The notes under the pieces were generated by a model. It searched no databases. It was not told the DNA's origin and saw nothing but the letters and a program-made list of their open reading frames with translations. 64,000 nt of DNA from Pestalotiopsis fici W106-1. Taxonomy: Eukaryota; Ascomycota; Sordariomycetes; Amphisphaeriales; Sporocadaceae. Shown piece by piece: positions 1-11,821 of this stretch (its first letter is position 1; every line of letters begins with the position of its first letter). The DNA is taken from positions 1,628,685 through 1,692,684 of the forward strand of contig NW_006917099.1 in NCBI RefSeq assembly GCF_000516985.1, read 5' to 3'. Both the position numbers and the translations under genes were made by a program.

Positions 1-392
1 GAAGCTCTATCGACGAATCTACCGAATGACAGCGTCCAGAATGCAGGTAATTACCTTCTTTTGGTGGAGTTTGAGGTTATCACCACGTGGGACCTCCATC
101 CGCATCACAGATTCCCCCGCCCACTAGCACGACTATATGCGCGCTAGTGCGCCTCGGCATCGGCACGGCTCCGACCTCAGTGAAAACGGCTGCCGGAGAC
201 TTCCATCGGATGTGCGATCCCGAACCCGATAGCCTATGGCCTGCCACTGATGGCTGCTGGTTGCAAGCAGCCGGCAATTCTTCAATGTGGCAGAGATCAT
301 GGCACGCCAGATGCGGGATCTTATCTGAGAACGTGTCTGAAGCGGCTGGCCAATTATTGGCTCAATTCTATGAGGAGGACGCCGATAGATAA
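1..392 (+). CDS. 3' end of unrecognised spliced gene (runs off left edge)
   Basis: Reading frame 2 is open from the window edge to base 46, where CAG is followed by a GTAATT donor. An acceptor ATCACAG ends at base 110, giving a 64-nt intron. From base 111 the reading continues in phase 0 for 93 codons to TAA at 390-392. The phases match and the second exon has balanced composition with an acidic end (FYEEDADR), which is why I treat it as the tail of a real gene. I see no domain I can name, and no clear branch site in the intron. It is transcribed in the same direction as the RutA-like gene downstream, about 215 bp before that gene's ATG. The alternative is a chance open frame. Confidence 0.35.
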
Positions 393-459
393 CCACACTG
401 GCTGATCCTGTGATCTGGAATGTACCGACGTAGGACAAGTGTATAGAAAGGGGCCATGA

Positions 460-465
460 TATAAA
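460..465 (+). promoter_or_regulatory. TATA-like box upstream of the rutA-like gene
   Basis: TATAAA lies about 145 bp before the ATG at 608, a plausible core-promoter position for a fungal gene with a short leader. No other promoter element was identified. Confidence 0.3.
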
Positions 466-607
466 CTTGAAGAGGCAGCCTCAATATGTGTCTTGTGTTC
501 TTAGGTATTCCATCTCAAATCAGCGTCTGTCATTTTTGTCTCCCTCTGCCTCTAGCCAACCCAATACACACACATCTTTCAGCCAAGGGCTGAATCTTGA
601 AGAAAAG

Positions 608-1687
608 ATGGCACCTGTCGATATCGGTGTTTTTATTCCCATTGGCAACAATGGTTGGCTCATCTCGACCACCTCGCCGCAATACATGCCCAGCTTTGAG
701 CTGAACAAGCAGATTGTGAGCAAGGCGGAAAAGTACAACTTTGACTTTGCCCTGTCCATGATCAAACTGCGGGGTTTCGGTGGCAAGTCCGAGTTCTGGG
801 ACCACAACCTCGAGTCGTTCACGCTCATGTCGGCCCTGGCAGCCGTGACCACCAAGATCAAGCTGTTTGCTTCGACGGCCATCCTGACGCTGCCCCCGGC
901 GCTGGTTGCCCGCATGGCGTCGACCGTTGACTCGATCGCGCCGGGCCGCTTTGGCGTCAACATTGTCACGGGCTGGCAGAGCGCCGAGTACACACAAATG
1001 GGCCTGTGGCCGGGCGACGCCTACTTTGGCTACCGCTACGACTACGCCACCGAGTACGTGCAGGTCATGAAGGACCTGTGGAAGGACGGCGTGTCCAACT
1101 TCCAGGGCAAGCACTTTAAGATGGACGACTGCAAGCTGTCGCCCAAGCCGGCGCACGACATCAAGATCGTGGCCGCCGGCCAGTCGGGCCGCGGCGTCGA
1201 GTTCGCGTCAAACTATGCCGACTTCAACTTTGCCATGGGCACGGGCATCAACACGCCGACGGCGTACAAGGACGCCACCAGCCGGCTGGTCGAGGCGGCC
1301 GACAAGACGGGCCGCGACGTGGGCTCGTACGTGCTCTTCATGGTGATTGCCGACGAGACGGACGAAAAGGCCCAGGCCAAGTGGAAGCTGTACAATGACG
1401 GCGTCGACCACGAGGCCCTGTCGTGGATGAGCAACCAGAGCTCCAAGGACACCAACGCCGACGCCAACTCGACGGCCAAGAACATTAGCCTGCCCGAGGG
1501 CGCCGTCAACCTCAACATGGGCACCCTCGTCGGCTCCTACGAGACCGTCGCCCGCCTGCTGGACGAGGCCGCTTCGGTCCCCGGTACCAAGGGTATCATG
1601 ATGACCTTTGACGACTTCCTGGTCGGTATTGAGAACTTTGGCCAAAAGATCCAGCCCTTGATGAAGAGCAGAGAGGGAAAGTGCTAG
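608..1687 (+). CDS. rutA: RutA-like pyrimidine monooxygenase (luciferase-like flavin monooxygenase)
   Basis: Encodes 359 aa, against about 363 for bacterial RutA. The open frame extends upstream, but the ATG at 608 matches the bacterial N-terminus ([17 protein letters not shown]). Signature stretches of E. coli RutA are nearly verbatim: [63 protein letters not shown] and NMGTLVGSY. In bacteria RutA uses FMNH2 and O2 to open the uracil ring, giving peroxyureidoacrylate, with RutF supplying reduced flavin. The fungal enzyme's substrate is inferred, not shown. There is no intron, and codon use is GC-rich at third positions. No RutB (isochorismatase-like), RutC, RutD or RutF gene is visible within the window. 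Family assignment is very secure; origin by transfer from bacteria is the likeliest explanation. Confidence 0.93.
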   Translation: MAPVDIGVFIPIGNNGWLISTTSPQYMPSFELNKQIVSKAEKYNFDFALSMIKLRGFGGKSEFWDHNLESFTLMSALAAVTTKIKLFASTAILTLPPALVARMASTVDSIAPGRFGVNIVTGWQSAEYTQMGLWPGDAYFGYRYDYATEYVQVMKDLWKDGVSNFQGKHFKMDDCKLSPKPAHDIKIVAAGQSGRGVEFASNYADFNFAMGTGINTPTAYKDATSRLVEAADKTGRDVGSYVLFMVIADETDEKAQAKWKLYNDGVDHEALSWMSNQSSKDTNADANSTAKNISLPEGAVNLNMGTLVGSYETVARLLDEAASVPGTKGIMMTFDDFLVGIENFGQKIQPLMKSREGKC

Positions 1688-4600
1688 AGAGCATGTCTGA
1701 ACAGGAAAAGGAAATGGGAATTAATAAGTTACACTGATGTAGAAATGATACCGCCAAAAGAGTAAAATTTGTTAAACAAAACCACTGCTTCATTTTGTGT
1801 GCTGTGTGATCGTGATGTGAATGGCATGTGACGAAACATGAAATCTCCGCATCGGCACTGGCCACGGAAGCAAAGCTGATAGTCACTGCCAGACTGGTGT
1901 TGTGACTTGAGCATTGTCTTACTACCATGATCAAGTGTGTATGTCCTGAGATACCGAATTTGCTCATGACAGTCCAATGATGAAGCAACTTACTCGTTGC
2001 GCTACAGTATCTTGTTTCACCGAGGGCTCGTTTTGTTGACTAGATCACTACAGAAGACACCAACTATCTTCGCAAAAGAATGTTCATGGCATTCAGTACC
2101 TAGGTATGCATATCGGAATCTACGTGTGGTCTCTAAGATTTGCCACGGCCGAAAACACGCATAAAGACGACGAGTCTATAGTACTGGCCATATTTGCAAA
2201 TCAGATCGCCACTCACACGTAGCAGGGAAAAGCAAGAATTCATAAGCCGCGCAATTATAGTCCAAGTGCCACATCCATCCCAGCCAAAGGTGCGCAAGAC
2301 GTCCGCTTCCGGCCAGCCAATCAGATTTCCAACCCGCCTTGTCCCTGGCATTAGATCAAACATGAGTACCTGCAGGGGGTCCGCGCAAGCGTTGGCGGGA
2401 TGGATGGGTTGGATGGATGGGGGCCCTTTTTTTTCGTTTCGAAACAACGAAGAATGTGATCCGTCCAGCCCATCCATGCGCGCCCGTGTGGCTCAACGCC
2501 AGTCGCCCGTGTGGCAGGGATGGTAGCTCTTTCGTGGCCCATGGCAAGGCTGCCCTGAAATGGACATTAAGCATGGGAATTACCAATGGGACCTTTTCTA
2601 GTGAGTATGTACTTTGTAGACTGATAAGCAAAATATCGGATGAAGAATAGACCCTGGACTGGGCAACTGGTGTCTCTTGACTAACAGCTCTAGCAAGGCG
2701 GTAAACTCACTAGCGGTGGTATTTTTATCTTGGTGTGCATAGTCGTGGTCAAAGGCAATGATTATGCTTGTTTTTTTTTTTGTTTTTTTTTTTTTTGCAT
2801 AAAGTCCATTAATGTGTTGGTCGAGAACATAGGATGACTATGTGTCGGTACCTGGTGACCTGAATCCCACATCCTCGACGGATTGATGGACTAGGATAGA
2901 TCATTGGAAGGATCATGAAATCGGGTCCGCAATTGGGCAACCCAATCGTATCCGGGACCGAGCCGAGTGGGATTGTCTTTTATTGTATGAAGGAATGAAC
3001 GAATGGAGGCTCCCACGATGGAAGCGCCACTGGCTATTTCATGCTGTTTCGCAGTCCGTCACCGCGACCATTACTGTGTGGCTTGAATAGCATGATGATT
3101 GTCATGGAATTTTGATTGATAGTACGTACAGTGACTGCAATGTATCGGTGTTGTCTGAAAACCATCACAAGGCTGACCTGAAAATCCACGAAAAACAGCT
3201 AGACTAAGTCATGCTGTCGATATAGGTTGTCTCGAGATCGAGAAGTTGGACTACAACACCCATTGAGAAGCCCATACGAGGTAGCAATATATGTTGGTGT
3301 GTTATCAGAGCAAGTGCCCACGTAACTAATTAAAGATTGAATAACTTGTCACTCAGCTTCTCATATTATGTTCCATCACGTCCGTGGTGAGTTATACAGA
3401 TCAATGAATCATAAGAGGAATGGTTTTGATTCCAATAAAGACCATACTGATTAATTCGACAGATTCCAACGAAATGTTCATCACGGTACATGAATAAGCA
3501 GTACAGGTTTGCTGGAAGATAATCAGCGATAAATGGGGGGAAAATATAAGTTCATTCCTCCGCAAGTACCATTAGCCTTTGCTGCAAAGGAAGGCGTGCA
3601 ATTTCTATATCATCAATGGTCCTGTAGCAACTGAATTCGAAGGCTGATTTGGTGCCTGGGTGATTTAGTTTAGATGATTAGAAAAATTCATGTTCCTCTG
3701 GCCCAAGCAGATTGAATTTACGGTGTTTCATGACGGACGTGCTCTTCTTGACAGACATGCTCAGTGTGAACTCGTCGATCCTCGTCGGTACCATGTGACG
3801 TCTAATCTTTGTGGTCTTTTCTTCTTCAAGCGTTCCGTTTCCCTTCCAGCAAATGTAATGACAGAAACAATCATCGGTAACACAAGAGTGTCATTAATAT
3901 GAGCTTTTGCTGGGCAACGCATCACTTTTGCCGTTTGGTCATTGTGCACTGGCAAGCTGACATTGCCATTGAACTCACTAGGTCAAGTGATGTCTTTTCA
4001 GTTCTACACCAGAGACAACAAGTTTAGTCACCTTAGAGACGTTAGGTCAGCCGTCTTGTTATTCATCCCGCTGGAACGGCTCGCACGGCTCGAATGGCTC
4101 GTGTTCCGGTCAGCCATCTTCTTGTGGCTTGCTGCCAGACAGAAGATGCTTCTGGACCGACATGTTCATGGCTTGGAGGCTGAAAGTCAGATTGATTCAA
4201 CGTCAACCGCCTTGCATGGCATAGCCTGGCAGGTTGGCTGTCTGCCGTGCTGGAATATTCTCTCGCCTCACTGTCCTGTCCTGTCCCGTGACACTATAAT
4301 TCGACTGAAAGATCAACAAGGTTCCGGTAGTTCGTCAATGTTAAGCGCGATAATTGGAACATGCTTTTTGCATCCATGCGGGTCGACGGTAATGCCCGCG
4401 GTTAAACAAGCGAGCATTGCACTGCTGCGAGTCATTAATGTAGAGTGTCATTGCCAAAATAGAACTGCAAAGCCTGGGGTAAGGTATAATGTTCGGCCTT
4501 GTCTTTGGAGCATCTGCTAGGTTTGTAGAGATTTAAGGTGATGGCATGCGGATGTTGCTGTCCAACAAACCACTACTGACGCAAGATTGCAGGTGCTTGG

Positions 4601-7461
4601 CATCTTGCTTCATGAAACGGGAATACAGAGATGAAGAAGGCATCGAGTGGTACCTGTGATATTCTTTTCTTTCTTTTCGGGTGGCATGGATGGAACTATT
4701 GCACCACTACCTTCATATCAGTGTGGAATAGCACTCAAGAGTCAACCAGTAGTGGCAGTAGCACTAACGAATCCCCGTTTTTTAGCGTGTTCCCAGCCAA
4801 TCGGTCTCAGTCCCCCGCCAAGTCCAGCGTTGCGGTCAGCGCCAGATGCCAGAAAGCGGTGCAGTGCTTTTCAAAAAGAGCGAGGCCCTTCAAGGTACGT
4901 ACCACCTACCTACCTAACAGCCTGACCTGTGAGCCACTTTTGCAAGGACCCTGGCAGATCCCCCACATCTGAAACACCAGGCACGAGCTGCAAGGGGGTC
5001 TTTCCGTGCTGTTCGTCTTTCCACGACCTGTCAAATCTGGATTTGCTGCCAATCTGGCTGAACAAGCGCCCGCGCTGGGGCCACTGAGTCAGGAGCCAGC
5101 GTTTCTCCATTGCTGCCGCCTTTTGGCTATTCTGCGCTCCTGACCAACCGAACGCTTCAGGCGTAGGACGAGTGACGAGATTGGGAAATGGAATACTCCC
5201 GACCACGGCATTTGGGAGGAGACAAGAGATTCATCTCTGACCGCATGGTGCACATTGGTGCAGTACACCCCCGATTATCAAAATCTAAGCGCTCTGTACT
5301 TCTCAATTTCTTGGCAATTTTACAAAGCACCCACGGCCTCTCTAGACCTGGGAGACCCGATCAACTATTCTCCATATTCCGAAAGTTCGCTGGGCTGTAA
5401 GGTTGAGAGCCGCGCTGGGCCGTTCCCATCTTTTTGCAGATCCCCATTGTTCATTGCTGCTATTACGTGCATGCTGCTGGCCGTCATGTGCCTTCTATGC
5501 AAGCCTCAAGGTGTGGGCAAAAGACCTTAATAATGTCGTCTACTGTGGAGAGAGAGGGAGAAAAACATTCATCGACTACACATTCTCGTGATCAGACGGC
5601 AAAGTAGGTCGTGTTTGGTAGTGCGAATGCAGGAACATTGCCCGTATGCACAGTTGTGAAACGGCTTAAACGGAAGCTAGACATGTACCAAGCAGGCAGT
5701 GCTACTGACCTGTTCAACATTGATGCCCGGCAGATTAAATGCGCGCTGAATAACAACTCGACACCAGCACCAGACATTATTGCCGGGCAGGAAGCCGATT
5801 CTGTAGTTGCCACCACAGCAACTGATTGTTCAACAATCCAGCATCCAGAATCTAGCATCGTCCATTTGGTTCCAAATTCAGTGCCAAGTCCGACCTCTTC
5901 TGGCCTTTTCATGCCCAACTTTTTCTTTTCGCCTCTCCGTCGCGTTATTCTTTTGCTATACATCCTATAGTGCATGCAGGCTAGATTGAAATGTATGGGT
6001 GGTAGATGGATGGCGTTCTAACCTTGTCGCCTTGGTCAATGCAAGATCCGGCCGTTGTTGAACCTTGCTGTCCTATTTTTTATTTTTCTTGCTTTGTACG
6101 TTTAGATCCTGTTGACCTCCTACCCAATTGAAGCATTCAGGCACCCTCAGCCAATCGCCTCTGCCAAGCCTCTGGAGTTTCTGGGCTTGCTCCCAGCTTT
6201 GGTTCTGCCGATTGGGTCCCGCTGGGGTTGGTACTGATCTCCCTAGAGATTTCGCCTCCATTCCAGGCGGTGGGCAGCGGGTAGCGATACGCGTGGCTGG
6301 TGGACTTGCCGCGTGCTTTTTGGGCGCATAATGTGCCAAGCTAGGTACCGGTACGCGTCATCCGAGGATCAGCGAAATGGCAGGGCATGGCAGCTCGGGT
6401 CGTTTCCCCACACCACATGGGATGTTTCCCTCAATCTAAGTATTACAGGAGGTTGCATAGGCCTAGTGCCTTCACAGGAACAAGAAACACCATTTTAGGA
6501 AGTGGCCCAGATTTCACATAGTAGTACCTACACCAAGGGGCAGTTACCTTGGCTGCTGCGTGCCTTTTCTCGTACCTTATTCTCAGCGGTATTCCCTACA
6601 CATTACCTGCTCTTCTCTTTGTTCTGGCTACATATTGCAAGGGGGAGCCTGGTCGTCTGTGTAGGTAGTAGCGCCGGCTCTGTACATGGCCAACAGCCAA
6701 TAACTGGCATGGAACCGGACATTTTCGTGAACAGAGCCAAGGTTGGTCGTTGCTGTCGCCGGCTGGGTCCCAATGTGAGGTCCATGTCCATCCATAATCC
6801 TAGATCTGATCATCCGTGCATAGAGAGGCACACTGAGCTGGGTGCACTTAATAATAAATTGGGCGATCCCTAGGGAAATACCCCCGGCGAGCTAGTATGT
6901 GAGTGTAGTACTACCGTGCCTGGGTCTGGACGTGTGAATAATAAAAAAAATAAAACGGATCCTCGTGCAAACGGCAGCAACGACTGACCGACCAAACAAC
7001 CGCCTGCCTGGTGGATTGGATTGTTCTTTGAATCCCTCCAGAAGCTATTAAATCAACCTGGTCCCCCAGCCGCCGCCGTAGCCCACCCGCCTGCTGGACC
7101 CTCTCGGCACGCTTTTTATTCTTCCCTTTCCTTCCCTTGCCTCCATCACCACAAAACACTTCTCAACCTCAACCTTTCACCTGGTTCATTCCTAGGTATT
7201 CTTTTCTCAATTCTTCTCACACGTCTGGACGCGTTTGTTTAGGTTCAAGCCAACCATTTCTCTTCTTCCCTTGAGATTTTCTCACAGCGTATAAACCCTC
7301 GACAATCATTTCACAAATTCCTCTTGTTTCCTCGACCAAAAAAAGACGACAAATCGGCGAGCTAGCTCACCTACACACGTACCTCGACAACAAGCTCTCC
7401 TCCACGTCGTCGATTTCGACCTTGGTTCGCTTCGCACAACGCACCTACAACCTGGTTGATT
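1688..7461. other. Gene-poor intergenic region (5.8 kb)
   Basis: Many short open frames occur on both strands, but none shows a domain, balanced composition or matching splice signals. There are simple-sequence stretches: a T-tract near 2770-2796 and GATGG-type repeats near 2397-2425. The right part becomes pyrimidine-rich towards the glucanase gene. I see no gene here. Confidence 0.5.
2770..2796. repeat. Poly-T tract
   Basis: A run of T broken by single G residues in intergenic DNA; simple-sequence repeat with no evident role. Confidence 0.8.
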
Positions 7462-7558
7462 GTAAGTTATTTTTTTTCTCGTCGTCTTGAACAACACATC
7501 GTTTTATTCCCCCGCTTTCCTTTTGCTTTTGTTTGTGTTCGACACGGACAATGTGCAG
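7462..7558 (+). other. Possible intron in the 5' leader of the GH55 gene
   Basis: A strong GTAAGT donor at 7462 is followed by a T-rich stretch, and a plausible acceptor (ATGTGCAG) ends at 7558, giving a 97-nt intron. It lies 430 bp before the GH55 start codon, inside CT-rich DNA from about 7.0 to 7.99 kb typical of a transcribed fungal leader. I did not find a clear branch site. Confidence 0.3.
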
Positions 7559-7990
7559 CCTTGTCCTACCTCGGAGCGGGTTCCCCAGGTATCAAGCTCG
7601 AGGTACAAGACTTTGATGTTACTTACCCATTAGAGAATCTCATTATTGCACATTCATTGTACGCCCTTGAGTGATTCAGCCAAAACCCCATTGTCAGAGG
7701 CATTGTTTCATTGTTCCTTTTTTTCTATATAACCTCACATTTTCGTCCCGCTCGCTCGCAGTGCGTCTGAGGCGACTATTTTCTCTCATTTCGCACTTTT
7801 CGATCAATTACCGTGATCCCATCTTCATCGACACTCCTTACCTCGAACATTATTTCGTCTCTTACCTCGACAGTACTTTCCCTGGTGGACATCAAATGCT
7901 TACACTGTTTGAACAGCTCGGTTAAACAACTTTTTTTCTTGAAAGAACCTCTAAGAACTCATCTACGAATAGCAGGCTCTAATCGTCAAG

Positions 7991-10828
7991 ATGGGCTTTT
8001 CGAAGCTCTTCGCGGCCACTCTCTTGGCCATGCGGCTCATTGCTCCTGGAGCAGCCGCCCCCTCTCCCAGCGCTCTGGAGGCTCGCGCTGACAGCACCTA
8101 CTGGTTGCCCAACATGGCTGGTAGCGAGACTGCTGTCTTTGCTGATGACAGCTCCTACAAGGTCTTCCGCAACGTTCAGGACTATGGTGCCAAGGGCGAC
8201 GGATCTACTGACGATACTGATGCCATCAACTCGGCCATCACTGATGGCAGTCGTTGCGGTCTGGGCTGTGACTCTCAGACCTCGAAGCCCGCCCTCGTCT
8301 ACTTTCCCCCTGGTACCTACATGGTCAGCAAGCCCATTGTGCAGACTTACTACACCCAGTTTGTCGGTGATGCCGTCACCGTTCCTACTCTCAAGGCCAC
8401 CTCCGACTTTGTCGGCATGGCTGTCATCGACTCTGACCCCTACGAGGATGACGGTGCCAACTGGTACACCAACCAGAACAACTTTTTCCGTCAGGTTCGC
8501 AACTTTGTCATCGACATTACCAACTTGGGTCCCGAGAGTGGCGCCTGTATCCACTGGCAGGTTGCTCAGGCCACCAGTCTTCAGAACATTGTCTTCAACA
8601 TGAACACCGACACGAGCGCTTCCAACGCTCAGAAGGGTATCTTCATGGACAACGGCTCTGGTGGTTTCATGGCAGATCTCGTCTTCAACGGTGGTGGCTA
8701 CGGTGCTTTCCTCGGTAACCAGCAATTCACCACCCGCAACCTGACATTCAACAACTGCAACACGGCCATCTTCCTCAACTGGTGCTGGCTCTGGACCATG
8801 CAGGATGTGACCATCAACAATGCTCAGATTGGTATCGACATGTCGGCTGGTGGCGTTGGTGACATTACGGCCGGCTCTTTCTTGCTCCTCGACAGTGTCA
8901 TCTCCAACACCCCTGTCGGTATCAACACCCTGTACCAGACTGACCTTACTGTGACCAACAATACCATGATTCTGGACAATGTCGATTTCAGCACCGGCGT
9001 TGAGACTGCCATCCGCTACGCTGGTGACAACTCGACCCTAGTCGCAGGCGGTCAGGTGATTGCTAGCTTTGCTCAGGGCCGCACCTACGATGGAAGTTCC
9101 GGTAAGGCTGTTCAGGCTGCTGAGAGTAGCATCTCCAAGCCAGAGGGTCTCATGAGCGACGGCAAGGTCTTTACCCGCACCAAGCCCCAGTACGAGAGCC
9201 TGGACAAGAGCAGCTTTGTCAGCGCAAAGGCCTCTGGTTGCAAGGGTGACGGTTCGACCGATGACACTGCCGCCATTCAGAAGCTCTTTGACGATGCCAC
9301 CGCTGGACAGGTCATCTTTTTTGATCACGGTGCCTACATCATCTCCGATACCATCAAGGTTCCCGCCGACAAGCAGATCAAGGTTGTTGGAGAGATGTGG
9401 CCTCTCCTCATGGCTGATGGCACTTCGTTCAATGACCAGTCCAACCCCAAGCCAGTCTTCCAGGTCGGTGAGGCTGGCGATGTCGGTGATGTCGAGTTCT
9501 CTGACTTGATCATTGAGACAAAGGGTGCTGCTCCTGGTGCCATCATGATGCAGTGGAACCTCGCTGGATCTTCTGCTGGTACCGCCGGTCTCTGGGACGT
9601 TCACTTCCGCATTGGAGGCTCCGCCGGAACTGAGCTGCAATCTGACAAGTGTGCCAAGAACCCCAACAGCACCCACGAGGCCAACACTGACTGTGAGGGT
9701 GCCTTCCTCTTGTTCCACGCTACTCAGACTGCTTCCGTCTACGTCGAGAACTGTTGGTTCTGGGTTGCCGACCACGAGCTCGACCTTGAGGACCACTCTC
9801 AGATTGACATTTACAATGGCCGTGGTGTCCTCATCGAGTCTCAGAACCCTGTCTGGTTCTGGGGAACCGCCTCTGAGCACTCGCAGATGTACAACTACCA
9901 GATCACCAACGCCCGCAATGTTTGGATGTCCGTTATCCAGACCGAGACTGCATACATGCAGGGTAACCCTGACGCCACGACTCCCTTTACCGTCAACGAG
10001 GGCTACTTTGATCCCGATTTCTCGACCAGCTGCGATGGTAGCTCCACCAACTGTGCTCGTACTTGGGGTCTCCGCGTTGTCAACTCATCTGACATCTACG
10101 TCTTTGGCGGTGGTCTTTACTCTTTCTTCGACAATTACGACCAGGACTGTCTCGCCACTGAGAGCTGCCAGGAGAACATTGTCAGCATTGAGGACTCTAG
10201 CGTCCACCTGTTTGGTATCAGCACCAAGGCCTCTGTCAACATGATCACCCTGGATGGTCAGTCCATGGCCCTCGACAAGGACAATCGCAACACTTTCTGC
10301 GCTGCTATTGCCAAGTTTGAGAGTGACGGCGGCCCTACCGACAGTGGATCCGGTTCTGGTTCCGGCAACAGCTCATCTTCCTCCTCGGCCAAGCCCACTA
10401 CTACGACCAAGGCTGCCAGCACTGCTGCCTCCAGCACTGCTTCCACCTCTGCCACAAAGAGCGCTGCTTCCGGAGCCGCTGATGGCGGTGATTACGGATC
10501 AGGATCAGGCTCCGCCACCACGGCTTCTGATTCTGCAGCTGCCACTACCTCGGCTGCCACCACGGCCGTTGGAGCTGGTTCCTCATCAACTGCCTCAGCT
10601 GCTACTCCCACCTCTACTGCAGCCCAGGGTAGTGGCACCGACACTGGATCAGATGGTGACTCTGAAAGTGGCTCTGGCAGTGGTTCGGGTGAGAGCTCTG
10701 CCACCACCACCGCTGCTGCCCAGACTACCTCTGCTATTCCTGCCGACTCGGGTGAGGGTAGCGGTTCTAAGGTGACCGTGACAATCACACACACAGTGAC
10801 TGCCACTGGTCTGTGTTCCGCCTCGTAG
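7991..10828 (+). CDS. Secreted exo-beta-1,3-glucanase, GH55
   Basis: 945 aa, one exon. The first ~23 residues form a secretion signal ending in GAAA. Two pectate-lyase-like beta-helix halves follow, each opened by the GH55 motif GDGSTDDT (near residues 70 and 420). Glu629 (TASEHSQ) and Glu652 (IQTETAY) are 23 residues apart, the same spacing as the two glutamates I recall as the proposed active-site pair of Phanerochaete Lam55A (E610/E633). GH55 enzymes release glucose or gentiobiose from the ends of beta-1,3-glucan, and act outside the cell in wall remodelling or mycoparasitism. The last ~150 residues are a Ser/Thr/Gly/Ala-rich tail, probably O-glycosylated. The frame ends at TAG 10826-10828, but similar coding continues beyond it in the same frame (see next entry). 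The CT-rich leader suggests strong expression. Confidence 0.95.
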   Translation: MGFSKLFAATLLAMRLIAPGAAAPSPSALEARADSTYWLPNMAGSETAVFADDSSYKVFRNVQDYGAKGDGSTDDTDAINSAITDGSRCGLGCDSQTSKPALVYFPPGTYMVSKPIVQTYYTQFVGDAVTVPTLKATSDFVGMAVIDSDPYEDDGANWYTNQNNFFRQVRNFVIDITNLGPESGACIHWQVAQATSLQNIVFNMNTDTSASNAQKGIFMDNGSGGFMADLVFNGGGYGAFLGNQQFTTRNLTFNNCNTAIFLNWCWLWTMQDVTINNAQIGIDMSAGGVGDITAGSFLLLDSVISNTPVGINTLYQTDLTVTNNTMILDNVDFSTGVETAIRYAGDNSTLVAGGQVIASFAQGRTYDGSSGKAVQAAESSISKPEGLMSDGKVFTRTKPQYESLDKSSFVSAKASGCKGDGSTDDTAAIQKLFDDATAGQVIFFDHGAYIISDTIKVPADKQIKVVGEMWPLLMADGTSFNDQSNPKPVFQVGEAGDVGDVEFSDLIIETKGAAPGAIMMQWNLAGSSAGTAGLWDVHFRIGGSAGTELQSDKCAKNPNSTHEANTDCEGAFLLFHATQTASVYVENCWFWVADHELDLEDHSQIDIYNGRGVLIESQNPVWFWGTASEHSQMYNYQITNARNVWMSVIQTETAYMQGNPDATTPFTVNEGYFDPDFSTSCDGSSTNCARTWGLRVVNSSDIYVFGGGLYSFFDNYDQDCLATESCQENIVSIEDSSVHLFGISTKASVNMITLDGQSMALDKDNRNTFCAAIAKFESDGGPTDSGSGSGSGNSSSSSSAKPTTTTKAASTAASSTASTSATKSAASGAADGGDYGSGSGSATTASDSAAATTSAATTAVGAGSSSTASAATPTSTAAQGSGTDTGSDGDSESGSGSGSGESSATTTAAAQTTSAIPADSGEGSGSKVTVTITHTVTATGLCSAS

Positions 10829-10942
10829 GCCACGGCAACATTGACATCACAAGGCAGTCCGACCGCCGAGTCAATCCCAACGACCATAACAGAAACGACA
10901 ACCACGACGGCCTCTGTTGAACCGCAGTGTAGTCTGTCATGA
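10829..10942 (+). other. In-frame coding-like extension after the GH55 stop codon
   Basis: After TAG (10826-10828) the same frame stays open for 37 codons to TGA at 10940-10942. It encodes a Thr/Ser-rich segment (TTITETTTTTASVEP and similar) that ends with QCSLS. Composition matches the preceding tail, so the extension looks like the original C-terminus cut off by a nonsense change such as TCG to TAG. A splice from a weak GTGACC donor near 10772 to the TCGTAG itself (57 nt, in frame) would also bypass the stop. Readthrough or a sequencing error are the other options. Confidence 0.5.
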
Positions 10943-11821
10943 TCGCGCCCGACCCTGTTCTTTTTTTCTTCTTGGGCATATTTCTGTCCCCAACGATATA
11001 TTTCTTCATCGGGGCATCTTCTTTGTCTCTCCCTCACTTCTTTCAATTCTAGACTTTGGCCCAGTGGGCATTTGGACAAAACATTTTTATTTTCTTTCTC
11101 ATTTTTTTGATGAGAATGGATGGAACAGGGAAGGACAGCATATCATGACCAAGGCTTGTGGTCCGGCAAAGGCGTTTTCGGTTGAGCAAAAGAGATCGTG
11201 AGAAAAAAGTCACCATCATTACATGGCATTTAAGAGAACATGGATACCCGAACAGAGTGGCATTGGTAGTTTCACGTAGATCAATATCAATACGACATTG
11301 AATCATTACGAAAATGTTTTTTGCTTCGAGTGTGAATTTTGTGGAAAAGGATGAATATTGATTGTATTGAAATAATGTGACATGGCCTTGTACAAGATGT
11401 GCACAGCATGGTGCCTCGGCAGCAGCCCACTCTTAGCTCAACAGCACTGAACCTTGAAGTTAGCTCCTGTTTGCATGTGGCGTGGGGCACTAAAACAGGT
11501 ACCAATACGTCGTTGTTGACCACTTCCAAGTATAACGTCATCGGATCGGGTTGACCTTGCTGTAAGTCATTGGATTTATTCTACCAGCCCGTACGTAGTT
11601 GGTGAAACTCCGTAAACTATTTACTCTTTGCCTGAACATGATTCTACTCACGTGTCTACATTGTCAGGCAGAAGCTACAACCAAACTTGACTAATCCCTT
11701 TATTGTGGAGTTCCAGAATATTCCTAGGCGGCCTCTCGAGACAAGACCAGACAAGACCAGATCTGATCTATCTGGCGCGCAAACCCCGTCGTCTTGACTG
11801 CCACCTTGCTCGATCTCTCTC
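10943..11821. other. Intergenic region between GH55 and SCS3
   Basis: 3' flank of the glucanase and promoter of the next gene. It includes T-rich stretches and a short repeat of the unit AAGACCAGAC at about 11740-11760. No further gene seen. Confidence 0.5.

Noticed and set aside
520..1645. Several 100-208 codon minus-strand frames inside the rutA-like gene
   Set aside because: They are antisense shadows of a GC-rich coding gene with biased third positions.
3942..4520. 192-codon plus-strand frame
   Set aside because: The frame begins inside intergenic DNA and shows no domain, biased composition or splice support.
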